From the NCBI RefSeq assembly GCF_003795125.1, contig NZ_CP027783.1, positions 930,001 to 994,000 of the forward strand: DNA of 64,000 nt, in the 5' to 3' direction. This DNA comes from Tetragenococcus osmophilus. Its GTDB lineage: Bacteria > Bacillota > Bacilli > Lactobacillales > Enterococcaceae. The translations under genes and the position numbers were made by a program. The number at the start of each line of letters is the position of its first letter. Position 1 is the first letter of the stretch. Under the pieces are notes generated by a model. The model saw nothing but the letters and a program-made list of their open reading frames with translations, made no database searches and was not told where the DNA came from. Positions 50,247 through 58,568 of the stretch are shown here, in pieces.

Positions 50247-51155
50247 ATGATGCGTGAAGGAAATACGATTCTTACTTTGGATAACGGGTATCATTTGTGG
50301 ACACGTACGGATAATGTGGGCGGAGATATCCAACTTCTTTGCTTACATGGAGGCCCTGGAGGCAACCATGAGTATTATGAAAATTTTTCCGAAAAATTAA
50401 GTCATTTAAACGTACAAGTCACGATGTATGATCAGTTAGGTTCATGGTATTCTGACCAACCGGATTTTAATCAACAAGAAAATGTTGATAAATTCTTACG
50501 AATGGATTATTTCGTTGATGAAATAGAAGAAGTTCGTCAAAAACTTGGGTTAACTGATTTTTATTTGATCGGACAATCTTGGGGAGGTGCATTAGTACAA
50601 GAGTATGCTTTAAAATATCCTCATCATTTGAAAGGGGTTATTATTTCAAGCATGACGGATAACATTGATGAGTATATAGACAATATTAATGCGATCCGTG
50701 CTAAAGAATTTACTGAAAAAGAATTGGCATTCTTACATGATTGTGAAGCTAGAAATGATTTCAATGAACAATATGAAGAATTAATTGAGAGATTAAATCG
50801 AGATTATATTGATCGTCGGCAACCTCAAGCAATTCGTCATTTGGTTTCAACCGTGGGTGAGCAAGTTTATAATTATTTTCAAGGAGATAATGAATTTGTT
50901 GTGACTGGTAAGCTAGCTGGCTGGGATCGTAGTCAAGATATCCATAAAATTCAAATTCCCACACTTATCACATATGGAGAACACGGGTCAATGCCACTAG
51001 CAGCAGGTTATCGGATGGCTGAAACGATGCCGAATGCTCGTTTTGTAACAACTCCAAATGGAGGGCATCATCACATGGTTGATAATGCGCCAGTTTATTT
51101 TGATCATTTGTCTCAATTTTTATTAGATGTTGAAAAGAAAACCTTTAATAGTTAA
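50247..51155 (+). CDS. Proline iminopeptidase-like alpha/beta hydrolase (S33)
   Basis: 302 residues of the S33 family, which removes N-terminal proline or similar residues from peptides. The oxyanion motif is LCLHGGPGGNHEYY, the nucleophile Ser111 in LIGQSWGGALVQEY, and the late His in GGHHHMV. The expected acidic residue is in ITYGEHGSMP, where the usual GEYD-type Asp is not obvious. The first codons are ATG-ATG; the upstream AGACTGGGGGAA supports either. A perfect palindrome lies just upstream. Ends in a terminator. Confidence 0.78.
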   Translation: MMREGNTILTLDNGYHLWTRTDNVGGDIQLLCLHGGPGGNHEYYENFSEKLSHLNVQVTMYDQLGSWYSDQPDFNQQENVDKFLRMDYFVDEIEEVRQKLGLTDFYLIGQSWGGALVQEYALKYPHHLKGVIISSMTDNIDEYIDNINAIRAKEFTEKELAFLHDCEARNDFNEQYEELIERLNRDYIDRRQPQAIRHLVSTVGEQVYNYFQGDNEFVVTGKLAGWDRSQDIHKIQIPTLITYGEHGSMPLAAGYRMAETMPNARFVTTPNGGHHHMVDNAPVYFDHLSQFLLDVEKKTFNS

Positions 51156-51208
51156 CGAAAGAAATTCAATAGCAATCTTTGGATTCGTCTGTTTAAACTT
51201 TATAAGAA

Positions 51209-51264
51209 AAACAAAAGCCCAGATATAATGCCTTAAAACAAACATTGTATCTGGCTTGTTTTTA
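51209..51264 (+). terminator. Terminator after the S33 peptidase gene
   Basis: Imperfect long stem AACAAAAGCCCAGATATAATG...CATTGTATCTGGCTTGTT and a T-tract. Confidence 0.75.
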
Positions 51265-51311
51265 TCAGGGTAATTAATAAAAATATAATCCTAAAAAAGA
51301 AAGGTAATTTC

Positions 51312-52049
51312 ATGAGAAAATGGAAGTTATGGCAAAAGGTTGTAGGCATTGTCCTAATAAGCTTACTTATGATATTTGGAGCGGCTGCCTTCTATTTGAA
51401 GCAAAATACATATACAGCTACTAGTGCTGCTCAGAAAAAAAGCGAACAAGCCATACATGAAAAAAATTACGACTTCTATTCGAATGCAGGAGAGAATAAA
51501 TCTAGTATTATTTTTTATCCGGGAGCATTAGTTGAATCTGAAAGTTACAGTGAGTGGGCTTCACAAGTCGCTTCTATGGGCTATAATGTATATATACTAC
51601 ATATGCCCCTAAACCTAGCTGTTTTTTCTCAGGACGCTGCACAAGAGGTTATTGAAGATTCTCCAGAAGAAAGATTTGTTTTAGCGGGCCATTCGCTTGG
51701 TGGAGTTATAGCGAGCCGTTTTGCAGCAGAACACCCTAAGGAAGTAGCAGGGCTTATCTTTTTAGCTAGTTATCCAGATGAAAAAGGAACTTTAAAAAAT
51801 ACAGATTTATCTGTTCTTTCAATAACTGCTTCAAACGATAAAGTATTAGATATGACAAAATATCGTAAAGCAAAAGTCTACATGCCAAAGCGTACGACAT
51901 TTGCAGAAATAAAGGGAGGAAATCATGCAGGGTTTGGAAGTTATGGTGCACAAAAAGGAGATGGAACTGCCACGATTTCAAATGAAGACCAACAAACAAA
52001 AATTAGCCATCAAATTGTTACATGGTTAAAGGAACTAGAAGAAGGGTAG
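51312..52049 (+). CDS. Membrane-anchored alpha/beta hydrolase
   Basis: 245 residues. A basic start and one hydrophobic segment (VVGIVLISLLMIFGAAAFYL, about 10-29) anchor it outside the membrane. The hydrolase core has IIFYPGALVES (oxyanion region), nucleophile Ser128 in LAGHSLGGVIASRF, candidate acid Asp in ITASNDKVLD, and catalytic His in IKGGNHAGFG. The substrate is unknown; similar proteins in Lactobacillales are annotated only as alpha/beta hydrolases. AAGAAAGG precedes the ATG. Convergent with a GNAT gene. Confidence 0.75.
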   Translation: MRKWKLWQKVVGIVLISLLMIFGAAAFYLKQNTYTATSAAQKKSEQAIHEKNYDFYSNAGENKSSIIFYPGALVESESYSEWASQVASMGYNVYILHMPLNLAVFSQDAAQEVIEDSPEERFVLAGHSLGGVIASRFAAEHPKEVAGLIFLASYPDEKGTLKNTDLSVLSITASNDKVLDMTKYRKAKVYMPKRTTFAEIKGGNHAGFGSYGAQKGDGTATISNEDQQTKISHQIVTWLKELEEG

Positions 52050-52079
52050 CTTTTAGTTATACCATTGTTTAAAAGCATA

Positions 52080-52556
52080 TTAAACCAACGTTTTATAATA
52101 CCAGAGATCCATAGTATTATGCTCGCTATCAATTAAAGGTTGTTCTAACCGTTCAAAGCCGTATTTTTCATACAAATGCCATGCGTTTGTTAAACTTGTG
52201 TGGGTCTCAAGATAGCAATCTTGGTAGTATTTACTCGCATAATCCAATGCAGTAGACATCAACTTTTTAGAAAAACCTTGTCCTTGAAAGTTACTGTCGA
52301 CATATAATTTTTGTAATTCACATATTTCAGGAATATCTTCAAGCGGAGCAATACCGACTCCCCCAATAATTTTATTTTGTTGTTCAATAACCCAATAATG
52401 TGCATTCGTTAATTGTGTATAGTAAGAAGATAAGTGCTGTAAATGAGGATCGAAATAAGCTGTTCCTGGTTTATCTAAACCAGCCGAGATTAAAGAAGAT
52501 TGAATCAATTGGGCCAATTGATTATTGTCCGTTTCTTGTAAAGTTCTAATAACCAT
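52080..52556 (-). CDS. GNAT-family N-acetyltransferase
   Basis: 158 residues with GNAT fold. The acetyl-CoA binding stretch is ELQKLYVDSNFQGQGFSKKL (Q/RxxGxG-type QGQGFS), followed by ALDYASKYYQDCYLETHTSL and HLYEKYGFERLEQP. The acceptor substrate is unknown. Own start after AAGGAGTAATTC; short promoter gap to deoR. Confidence 0.8.
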   Translation of the reverse strand: MVIRTLQETDNNQLAQLIQSSLISAGLDKPGTAYFDPHLQHLSSYYTQLTNAHYWVIEQQNKIIGGVGIAPLEDIPEICELQKLYVDSNFQGQGFSKKLMSTALDYASKYYQDCYLETHTSLTNAWHLYEKYGFERLEQPLIDSEHNTMDLWYYKTLV

Positions 52557-52665
52557 TGAATTACTCCTTGTTCTAATATTTTTCTAGTATAGTAAGCAAA
52601 CGTGGGTGATTTGTCAATAATTATGTAAATTTCTCCTAAAAGTGTTTATTTTTGTTTTAAATTCT

Positions 52666-52678
52666 TGTTTGTTTTTGT
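52666..52678. promoter_or_regulatory. Putative DeoR-type operator in front of the regulator gene
   Basis: TGTTTGTTTTTGT matches TGTTTGTTTATGT at 55910-55922 in the gat/lac control region (12 of 13 identical). Its location, 40 bp before the regulator, suggests autoregulation. Confidence 0.45.
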
Positions 52679-52717
52679 AAAATATGAATAAAGAAAAATA
52701 TAGTTAGGAGTAAATCA

Positions 52718-53470
52718 ATGTTAAAAGAAGAGCGTTTGGATGCGATTGTTGCTTTAGTCGATCAAAAAAGGACGATTAAAGTTAATGATATCGTGGATAA
52801 GCTGGGAGTTTCGGATATGACTGTGCGACGAGATCTAACCGAATTAGAAAAAGCGGGGCGCTTAAAAAGAGTGCATGGCGGAGCTCAAACGTTGAATATA
52901 TATCGTCCTGAGGAATTATCGCATGCTGATAAACAGATCATTAATAAAGAGGAAAAACGAGAAATTGCTCAAAAAGCTGTTCAACTGATTCAAGAAGAAG
53001 AAACGGTTTATTTAGGGCCTGGAACGACAATTGAGTTATTAGCAGATATTATGGAATTTGATAACCTACGAGTGGTAACAAATTGTTTGCCAGTGTTTCA
53101 AACTTTAAATAAAAAAAGAGGGAATATTAAAGTTTACCTAGTTGGAGGTGAAATGCGGGCATTAACAAAAGCTTTTTTTGGAGAAATAACGAATAAAGCC
53201 TTACAGGATATGCATTTTCATCGTGCTTTTTTTAGTTCTAATGCAGTTAAAGGAAATGAAATCATGACAGCGACCATTGAGGAAGGACAGACGCAAGCCA
53301 TTGCTTTAGATAATTCTGTGGAACGCTATTTATTACTTGATTCTTCCAAGGTTGAAAAAGCAGACTTTTATACTTATTACAATTTACGAGACATTACTGC
53401 TGTAGTAATGAATCAAGATGATTATGATACTTATCAGAAAGTAGAAAAAGAAGTTCAAGTCATTGTTTAA
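52718..53470 (+). CDS. DeoR/GlpR-family transcriptional regulator
   Basis: 250 residues. N-terminal winged helix ERLDAIVALVDQKRTIKVND with VSDMTVRRDLTELEKAGRLK and the DeoR signature RVHGGAQ. The C-terminal sugar-phosphate-sensing domain has VYLGPGTTIELLAD and YLVGGEMR. In lactose/tagatose systems such repressors (LacR type) respond to tagatose-6-phosphate. It lies beside, and convergent to, the gat-type PTS, so it most likely controls that PTS and the lacABC operon. Confidence 0.88.
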   Translation: MLKEERLDAIVALVDQKRTIKVNDIVDKLGVSDMTVRRDLTELEKAGRLKRVHGGAQTLNIYRPEELSHADKQIINKEEKREIAQKAVQLIQEEETVYLGPGTTIELLADIMEFDNLRVVTNCLPVFQTLNKKRGNIKVYLVGGEMRALTKAFFGEITNKALQDMHFHRAFFSSNAVKGNEIMTATIEEGQTQAIALDNSVERYLLLDSSKVEKADFYTYYNLRDITAVVMNQDDYDTYQKVEKEVQVIV

Positions 53471-53489
53471 TATTATTTTTAACGTAAAA

Positions 53490-53537
53490 ACTCACAGACT
53501 TTCGATTTCCATTATGTCGAAAGTCTGTGAATTTTTA
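53490..53537. terminator. Bidirectional terminator between deoR and gatC
   Basis: Perfect stem CACAGACTTTCGA/TCGAAAGTCTGTG with T-rich (right) and A-rich (left) flanks; the genes converge here. Confidence 0.85.
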
Positions 53538-53543
53538 TAAGAG

Positions 53544-54959
53544 TTATTCTTCCGCCTTTTCAGCTGCATAAGCTGCATTTCGTTTGTTCATTTCACGGCG
53601 ATACCACATAAATATTAATAGGTAAGCAATAAGAGCAAGTGCTGCATAAATAATAAATTCGATCTCTCCTTGAGAAGCATTCCCAACAAGATAGCCTAGG
53701 AATTTTTCCATAGGTCCTTCCATAGTTGTTTGAGAGATCAATTGGTTGGATGCAACACCTTCGGGAAAGGCCCCGATGTTTTTAGCCATATTAGTAACAA
53801 AAGGTGCTGCTAAAGTACCAGCCCATAAGAATACAGGCAATTCAATTGCGCCAATGACAATCATGCGGATAATCCTACCTCGGGTAACCACTAGTAATGC
53901 CGGGGTAACACCCATAGCTATAATACCTCCCAGGGGTAATAAATAATTACCCGGTAAGACGATGGCCTCTAATAGCATGATTGGCGCTAGGATGTTAGCT
54001 GCTGCCCAAATTTCAGCACGTCCAGCTAAAAATGGCCAATCGAGACCGATATTTAAAGTACGTCCTTTTAAACGTTTGGAAGCAAAATCGGTAATTCCTT
54101 GGGAAAGGGGCTCAATAGAATCAATGAACCATTGTCCAATAAGAGAGAATAGTTCCAAACTGACAGCGGCAGTAAAGGATAGTTCAAAAATTTCTGTGGG
54201 GGTTTGTCCGGCAAGTAACCCTACGAATATACCTAGGTAAATACCTATGGCAAACTTCGATCCCCAAAAACCTACTTTATTATTCAATTTTGCTGCGTCA
54301 AAATCATATTTATCCAACCAAGGGAAAATTTTGTCAAAAATTTTATCAAAAACCATAATAATTGGATTCATCATATAATTCATGTGTGTTGTAGTCATTG
54401 GATTGTTGTCTGGCGCATCTAGTAAATCATTGAAAGTCGGCTTCATTAGATCGGAATTAATAATTTTAAAGATGCCGATAAAAATAACTAGGGCGGTGGC
54501 AATTAATAGATTAGCTCCTGCCCAGATAGCAAACAAACCGACAAAAGCCAAATGCCAAACGTCGAAGATATCAACGTCTAATGTGTTTGTTTTTTTCCAT
54601 ATAAGCATAATAACGTTTACAATAACTAAGACTAATAGGAAATAAAGTGTATAAGGCGACCCCCAGGTAATCGTTGCTAGAGGTGCCCAACCAACGTCGG
54701 TAATGTTTAAAGAAAGCCCTGTTCGTTCAACAAAATCTGCCATAGCTTGCGAAAACGAATTTGTTAGCATATCGATAATCGCGCCGATCCCTGTAATAGC
54801 AATCCCAAGTTTTAGTCCACCTTCTAACGCACGGGAAGGTTTCACTTTAAAAATTAAAGCGATAAGCGTTAGAACAATAGTCATCATTGGAGCTGCACCT
54901 AAATCGATCAGCGGTTGGAAGATTTTGTTGGCTATTTCTATAATAGCACTCATAATCAC
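53544..54959 (-). CDS. gatC: PTS galactitol-type permease EIIC
   Basis: 471-residue integral membrane permease of the Gat PTS family, which imports galactitol or, in streptococci, galactose, with phosphorylation. About ten hydrophobic segments and family features MMTIVLTLIALIFKVKPSRA, EGGLKLGIAITGIGA and LNIGLDWPFLAGRAEIWAA. The start may be GTG at 54959 or the ATG two codons later (54953); a G-rich site (AGGGGGGGAAA) lies just upstream. Third gene of the gatA-gatB-gatC operon. The tagatose genes opposite suggest a galactose-6-P product. Confidence 0.87.
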   Translation of the reverse strand: MIMSAIIEIANKIFQPLIDLGAAPMMTIVLTLIALIFKVKPSRALEGGLKLGIAITGIGAIIDMLTNSFSQAMADFVERTGLSLNITDVGWAPLATITWGSPYTLYFLLVLVIVNVIMLIWKKTNTLDVDIFDVWHLAFVGLFAIWAGANLLIATALVIFIGIFKIINSDLMKPTFNDLLDAPDNNPMTTTHMNYMMNPIIMVFDKIFDKIFPWLDKYDFDAAKLNNKVGFWGSKFAIGIYLGIFVGLLAGQTPTEIFELSFTAAVSLELFSLIGQWFIDSIEPLSQGITDFASKRLKGRTLNIGLDWPFLAGRAEIWAAANILAPIMLLEAIVLPGNYLLPLGGIIAMGVTPALLVVTRGRIIRMIVIGAIELPVFLWAGTLAAPFVTNMAKNIGAFPEGVASNQLISQTTMEGPMEKFLGYLVGNASQGEIEFIIYAALALIAYLLIFMWYRREMNKRNAAYAAEKAEE

Positions 54960-54978
54960 GTTTCCCCCCCTTATCTAA

Positions 54979-55284
54979 TTACTTTTTTCCAAGTTTTTTA
55001 ATTGTGTCTTCCAACTCTTGATAGACCGGTTCAGCCATTGTAGGTATACGATAAAGAATTGGACCAGCATCAACAACAGGTATATTAATTTCAAAACCAA
55101 GGTTGGAATTAGCAATTTGTGTGAAGATATCGTAATGCTCTAATTTGTCCTGGTTGATATCTTTGATCATAGTAGTGTCTACTGAGACTTGGTACCCTCT
55201 TTTTTTCATTTCATTTTCTAAAGCACTTTTAATTTGGTGACTTGAATTTACACCGGCTCCACAAGCAGCTAATATTTTAATCAT
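54979..55284 (-). CDS. gatB: PTS galactitol-type EIIB
   Basis: 101-residue phosphotransfer domain. The phosphorylated Cys8 lies in MIKILAACGAGVNSSHQI, the P-loop of lactose/galactitol EIIB proteins. Transfers phosphate from EIIA to the sugar. Its start overlaps the end of gatA by 8 nt and gatC starts 19 bp after its end. Confidence 0.88.
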   Translation of the reverse strand: MIKILAACGAGVNSSHQIKSALENEMKKRGYQVSVDTTMIKDINQDKLEHYDIFTQIANSNLGFEINIPVVDAGPILYRIPTMAEPVYQELEDTIKKLGKK

Positions 55285-55780
55285 TTGCGATGACTCCTTT
55301 AAAATTATTTTTTAAAAAGTTAAATAGATCTTCAGAATCTTTCATTTGGAAAAAAGCGGTTAGTTCATCTTTATCACATGAATTAATAAAATCCATAATA
55401 GAGGCAAGTAAACTCGTTTGTTCTTGGCCATCTTGGTTTAATATCATAAATAAAAATGATACAGGTAATTCTTCTTTTGGATGAATCATATTATAGAAAT
55501 ATATAGGATGGTTTAACTTTATTGGAACGATTCCACTCGTTTTGACAAATTGGCTTTCCGTATGAGGGATTGCAATATTAGGTAGACTTGGGTCTATTGG
55601 CGCTAGGTCAATTCCTGTTGGATAATTTCTTTCCCGTTCGCATAAATTTCTCAGAAAATCTTTTGTTACACAATTTTGTTTTAATAAGTCTTGGTACACT
55701 TCCATAAAAATATCTTTCTGGTTTGTTTTATTAGAAATATAAATACGGTCTTTTGTAAATAAAGTATCAAATGTGATCAT
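55277..55780 (-). CDS. gatA: PTS fructose/galactitol-type EIIA
   Basis: 167-residue EIIA of the mannitol/fructose/galactitol fold. The phospho-acceptor His73 lies in LPNIAIPHTESQFV. First gene of the PTS operon, divergent from lacA. AAGGAGGTTTCC precedes its ATG. A cre-like site lies about 30 bp upstream, implying CcpA repression. Confidence 0.86.
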   Translation of the reverse strand: MITFDTLFTKDRIYISNKTNQKDIFMEVYQDLLKQNCVTKDFLRNLCERERNYPTGIDLAPIDPSLPNIAIPHTESQFVKTSGIVPIKLNHPIYFYNMIHPKEELPVSFLFMILNQDGQEQTSLLASIMDFINSCDKDELTAFFQMKDSEDLFNFLKNNFKGVIAND

Positions 55781-55811
55781 TGGAAACCTCCTTTCGTTTG
55801 CTAATGTTTAA

Positions 55812-55826
55812 TTACAACCGCTTTCA
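55812..55826. promoter_or_regulatory. cre site between gatA and lacA
   Basis: TTACAACCGCTTTCA fits the cre consensus WTGNAANCGNWNNCA with one mismatch. It sits in the divergent gatABC-lacABCD control region. Confidence 0.6.
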
Positions 55827-55893
55827 TTTTTTATTATAAATCTTTTTGTTTACTTGTCAATAAAAAATAAGCATAAATAAACAATTTTAGAAA

Positions 55894-55930
55894 TGTTTGT
55901 GTTTACAAATGTTTGTTTATGTTTTATTAT
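55894..55930 (+). promoter_or_regulatory. lacA promoter with TGTTTG operator repeats
   Basis: Promoter TTTACA (55902-55907), 17-bp spacer, TATTAT (55925-55930). TGTTTG at 55894-55899 and TGTTTGTTTATGT at 55910-55922 are 16 bp apart and overlap it. The second is shared with the DeoR gene upstream region, so these are candidate DeoR operators. Confidence 0.6.
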
Positions 55931-55965
55931 AAGCTTGGATTAGGAAAAATAAAGGAGGCTATAGT

Positions 55966-56394
55966 ATGAAAGTCGTTATTGGTGCAGATAAGGCAGGAAT
56001 GGGATTAAAGGAGTATATCAAATCTTACTTGTTAGAAGAAGGGTACGAAGTTGTTGATAAAAGTGAGCAAGCTTCGGTGGATTTTGTCGAATCAGCTTTG
56101 GCTGTTTCACAGGAGTTATTAAAAAACGAAGAGAATCTAGGGATTGCTATTGATGCTTATGGTGCGGGTAGTTTTATGGCAGCAACAAAAGTCAAAGGGA
56201 TCATAGCAGCAGAGGTTTCTGATGAACGGTCCGCTTTTATGACAAGAGAGCATAATAACTGTCGGTTAATTACTTTAGGTTCTGAAATTACAGGGAGAAC
56301 GTTAGCAAAAAAAATTGTAAGCGAATTCTTAAATGCGAGTTACGATGGTGGTAGACATCAAGTTCGTGTAGATATGCTCAATAAAATGGCATAG
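55966..56394 (+). CDS. lacA: Galactose-6-phosphate isomerase subunit LacA
   Basis: 142 residues of the RpiB/LacA/LacB family; with LacB it converts galactose-6-P to tagatose-6-P. Typical pattern [35 protein letters not shown] and [32 protein letters not shown] precedes the ATG. First gene of an operon lacA-lacB-HAD-lacC-lacD. Confidence 0.9.
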   Translation: MKVVIGADKAGMGLKEYIKSYLLEEGYEVVDKSEQASVDFVESALAVSQELLKNEENLGIAIDAYGAGSFMAATKVKGIIAAEVSDERSAFMTREHNNCRLITLGSEITGRTLAKKIVSEFLNASYDGGRHQVRVDMLNKMA

Positions 56395-56424
56395 AAATAG
56401 ACTAATAGAAAGAAGGAGCTATTT

Positions 56425-56940
56425 ATGAAAATTGCGATAGGAAACGATCATATTGTAACAGATACTAAGATTGCTGTTTCAGACTTTTTGAAATCAAAAG
56501 GATACGAAGTATTAGATGTAGGGGCTTATGATTTTACACGTACACATTATCCTATTTACGGAAAAAAAGTAGGCGAAGCAGTAGCTAACGGTGAAGCTGA
56601 CTTAGGTGTATGTATATGTGGCACGGGCGTTGGGATTAATGTTGCGGCAAATAAGGTTCCTGGTGTTCGTTCTGCTTTAGTCCGCGATATGAGTAGTGCT
56701 ATTTACGCCAAGGAAGAATTAAATGCCAACGTCATTGGCTTTGGTGGAAAAATTGCAGGAGAGTTTTTAATTTGTGATACGATTGAAGCTTTTATTAAAG
56801 CTGAATATAGAGAAACAGATGAAAATAAACAACTGATTGCTAAAATTGACCATATAGAAAAAAATCATCCTGAACAAGAAGACAATCATTTCTTTGATGA
56901 ATTTATTGATAAATGGAACCGTGGGGAATACCACGATTGA
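56425..56940 (+). CDS. lacB: Galactose-6-phosphate isomerase subunit LacB
   Basis: 171 residues, the larger partner of LacA. The RpiB fold is seen in [20 protein letters not shown], the catalytic Cys region [20 protein letters not shown] and [31 protein letters not shown] precedes the ATG. Its stop overlaps the start of the following HAD gene by one base (TGATG). Confidence 0.92.
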   Translation: MKIAIGNDHIVTDTKIAVSDFLKSKGYEVLDVGAYDFTRTHYPIYGKKVGEAVANGEADLGVCICGTGVGINVAANKVPGVRSALVRDMSSAIYAKEELNANVIGFGGKIAGEFLICDTIEAFIKAEYRETDENKQLIAKIDHIEKNHPEQEDNHFFDEFIDKWNRGEYHD

Positions 56941-57656
56941 TGTTGGACTTAAAGCAAAAAGACGTCATCTTTTTTGACATGGACGGTTTGTTGCTGGATA
57001 CTGAAAACCTTTATTATGAGACAAGATGGCAAATTTTAAAAAGGTACGGTTACCCCTATACTAAAAAAACTCATTCTCATTATATTGGAAAAGGTTTTAA
57101 TGATACAATTTTTCGCTTAAAGAATTTAGTTGGAGACGAAAAGCTTGGTCAACAAATTTTTACAGAATCGATGGAATTGTTTCAAGCATCTATAGAAAAT
57201 GGGAGACTACCCTTAAAACAAGGGGCCTTCCAACTTTTAACAATGTTGAATGAGAAGGAGAAAAGATGTTATTTGACGTCCTCTTCTTCTAAAAAAATTA
57301 TTATGCAAGCGCTACAAAAAACACAGCTCGAAGGTTTTTTTCATAAGATAATCAGTGGGGAAGAAGTAAATAGGAATAAACCTATGCCAGATATTTATTT
57401 ACGAGCGATCGAAATAGCGCAGACCGATAAAAAGAAGGCATTGGTTTTTGAAGATTCAAAAAGTGGAGTAGAAGCCGCTTTTCAAGCAGGTATAGACGTT
57501 ATCATGGTGCCAGATTGGTTACCACCGAGTAAACAAGAGATGGATGAAGTTATAGCTGTGTTGCCTAATTTGGAGGAAGTACTTGTATTTTTCACAGAGC
57601 GAAATAATAGGAGGAAACCTAATGATCATTTCGATTACCATGAACCCTTCTGTTGA
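56940..57656 (+). CDS. HAD-family hydrolase (beta-phosphoglucomutase/sugar phosphatase-like)
   Basis: 238 residues of the HAD superfamily, subfamily IA with alpha cap. Motif I FFDMDGLLLDTEN, motif II region YLTSSSSKK, motif III/IV NKPMPDIYLRAIE and VFEDSKSGVEAAFQAG. The start at 56940 overlaps the lacB stop, and the end runs 35 nt into lacC, so it is tightly embedded in the operon. It is not part of the standard lac/tagatose pathway. It may dephosphorylate a pathway sugar phosphate or interconvert hexose phosphates. Confidence 0.82.
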   Translation: MLDLKQKDVIFFDMDGLLLDTENLYYETRWQILKRYGYPYTKKTHSHYIGKGFNDTIFRLKNLVGDEKLGQQIFTESMELFQASIENGRLPLKQGAFQLLTMLNEKEKRCYLTSSSSKKIIMQALQKTQLEGFFHKIISGEEVNRNKPMPDIYLRAIEIAQTDKKKALVFEDSKSGVEAAFQAGIDVIMVPDWLPPSKQEMDEVIAVLPNLEEVLVFFTERNNRRKPNDHFDYHEPFC

Positions 57657-58554
57657 TATTTCGTACCCGATGGAAGAATTTACATTGGATACTGTAAACC
57701 GAGTAAAGAATGTAACGAAAACAGCGGGAGGGAAAGGGTTAAACGTTGCTAGAGTATTACATCAAACAAAGGCAGAAGTTTTAGCAAGTGGCATGATTGG
57801 TGGGCATTTAGGTGAATTTATTGAAACAGAATTGGAGAAAGAAGGAATCCAGCATCACTTTTTTGCAATTAACGGCCAATCGCGTAATTGTATAGCGATT
57901 TTACACGAAAAAAAACAAACAGAAATATTAGAACAAGGTCCCGTCATTACTGAAGAGGAAGCAGAACATTTTCTAAAATTTTTTGAACAGTTAATAGAAC
58001 AAGCTGATCTTCTAACTTTTTCGGGTAGCTTGCCTGCTGGATTATCTGATGATTACTACGCAAAATTGATTCATTTATGTAATAAAAAGAATAAAGACGT
58101 TATACTGGATTGTTCAGGAAAGGCTTTACAAGAAGTGTTATCAAAAAAAGATAAGCCTTTGTTGATTAAACCCAACAAAGAAGAGTTAGCTGCTTTAATT
58201 GGGAAGCCTGTACAAATTAGTGTCGGCGAATTGAAAAACATTTTAAGTTCCTCATTGTTTGACGATATTGAATGGGTCGTCGTTTCTATGGGGAAAAATG
58301 GGGCATTTGCTAAGCATAGAAATACGTTTTATCAAGTGACAATTCCTAAAATTGGTGTCATCAATCCAGTAGGATCAGGCGATGCTACAATAGCTGGGTT
58401 CGCACAATCTTTAGCTAATTACCAAAGTGATGAAACGATATTAAAGCATGGGAACGCTCTAGGAATGTTAAATGCTCAAGAGAAAATTACAGGTCGCGTA
58501 AACATGCAAAATTATCACAATTTAGTCGATCAAATCAAAGTAACACAAGTTTAA
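57622..58554 (+). CDS. lacC: Tagatose-6-phosphate kinase (PfkB family)
   Basis: 310-residue ribokinase-fold kinase making tagatose-1,6-bisphosphate. N-terminal VNRVKNVTKTAGGKGLNVAR and C-terminal INPVGSGDATIAGFAQSL are the PfkB signatures with the catalytic Asp in GSGDA. The ATG at 57622 follows AGGAGGAAAC. Placement between lacB and the lacD pseudogene supports tagatose rather than fructose-1-phosphate specificity. 1-phosphofructokinase is the nearest alternative. Confidence 0.85.
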   Translation: MIISITMNPSVDISYPMEEFTLDTVNRVKNVTKTAGGKGLNVARVLHQTKAEVLASGMIGGHLGEFIETELEKEGIQHHFFAINGQSRNCIAILHEKKQTEILEQGPVITEEEAEHFLKFFEQLIEQADLLTFSGSLPAGLSDDYYAKLIHLCNKKNKDVILDCSGKALQEVLSKKDKPLLIKPNKEELAALIGKPVQISVGELKNILSSSLFDDIEWVVVSMGKNGAFAKHRNTFYQVTIPKIGVINPVGSGDATIAGFAQSLANYQSDETILKHGNALGMLNAQEKITGRVNMQNYHNLVDQIKVTQV

Positions 58555-58568
58555 TGAGGAGATACAAA

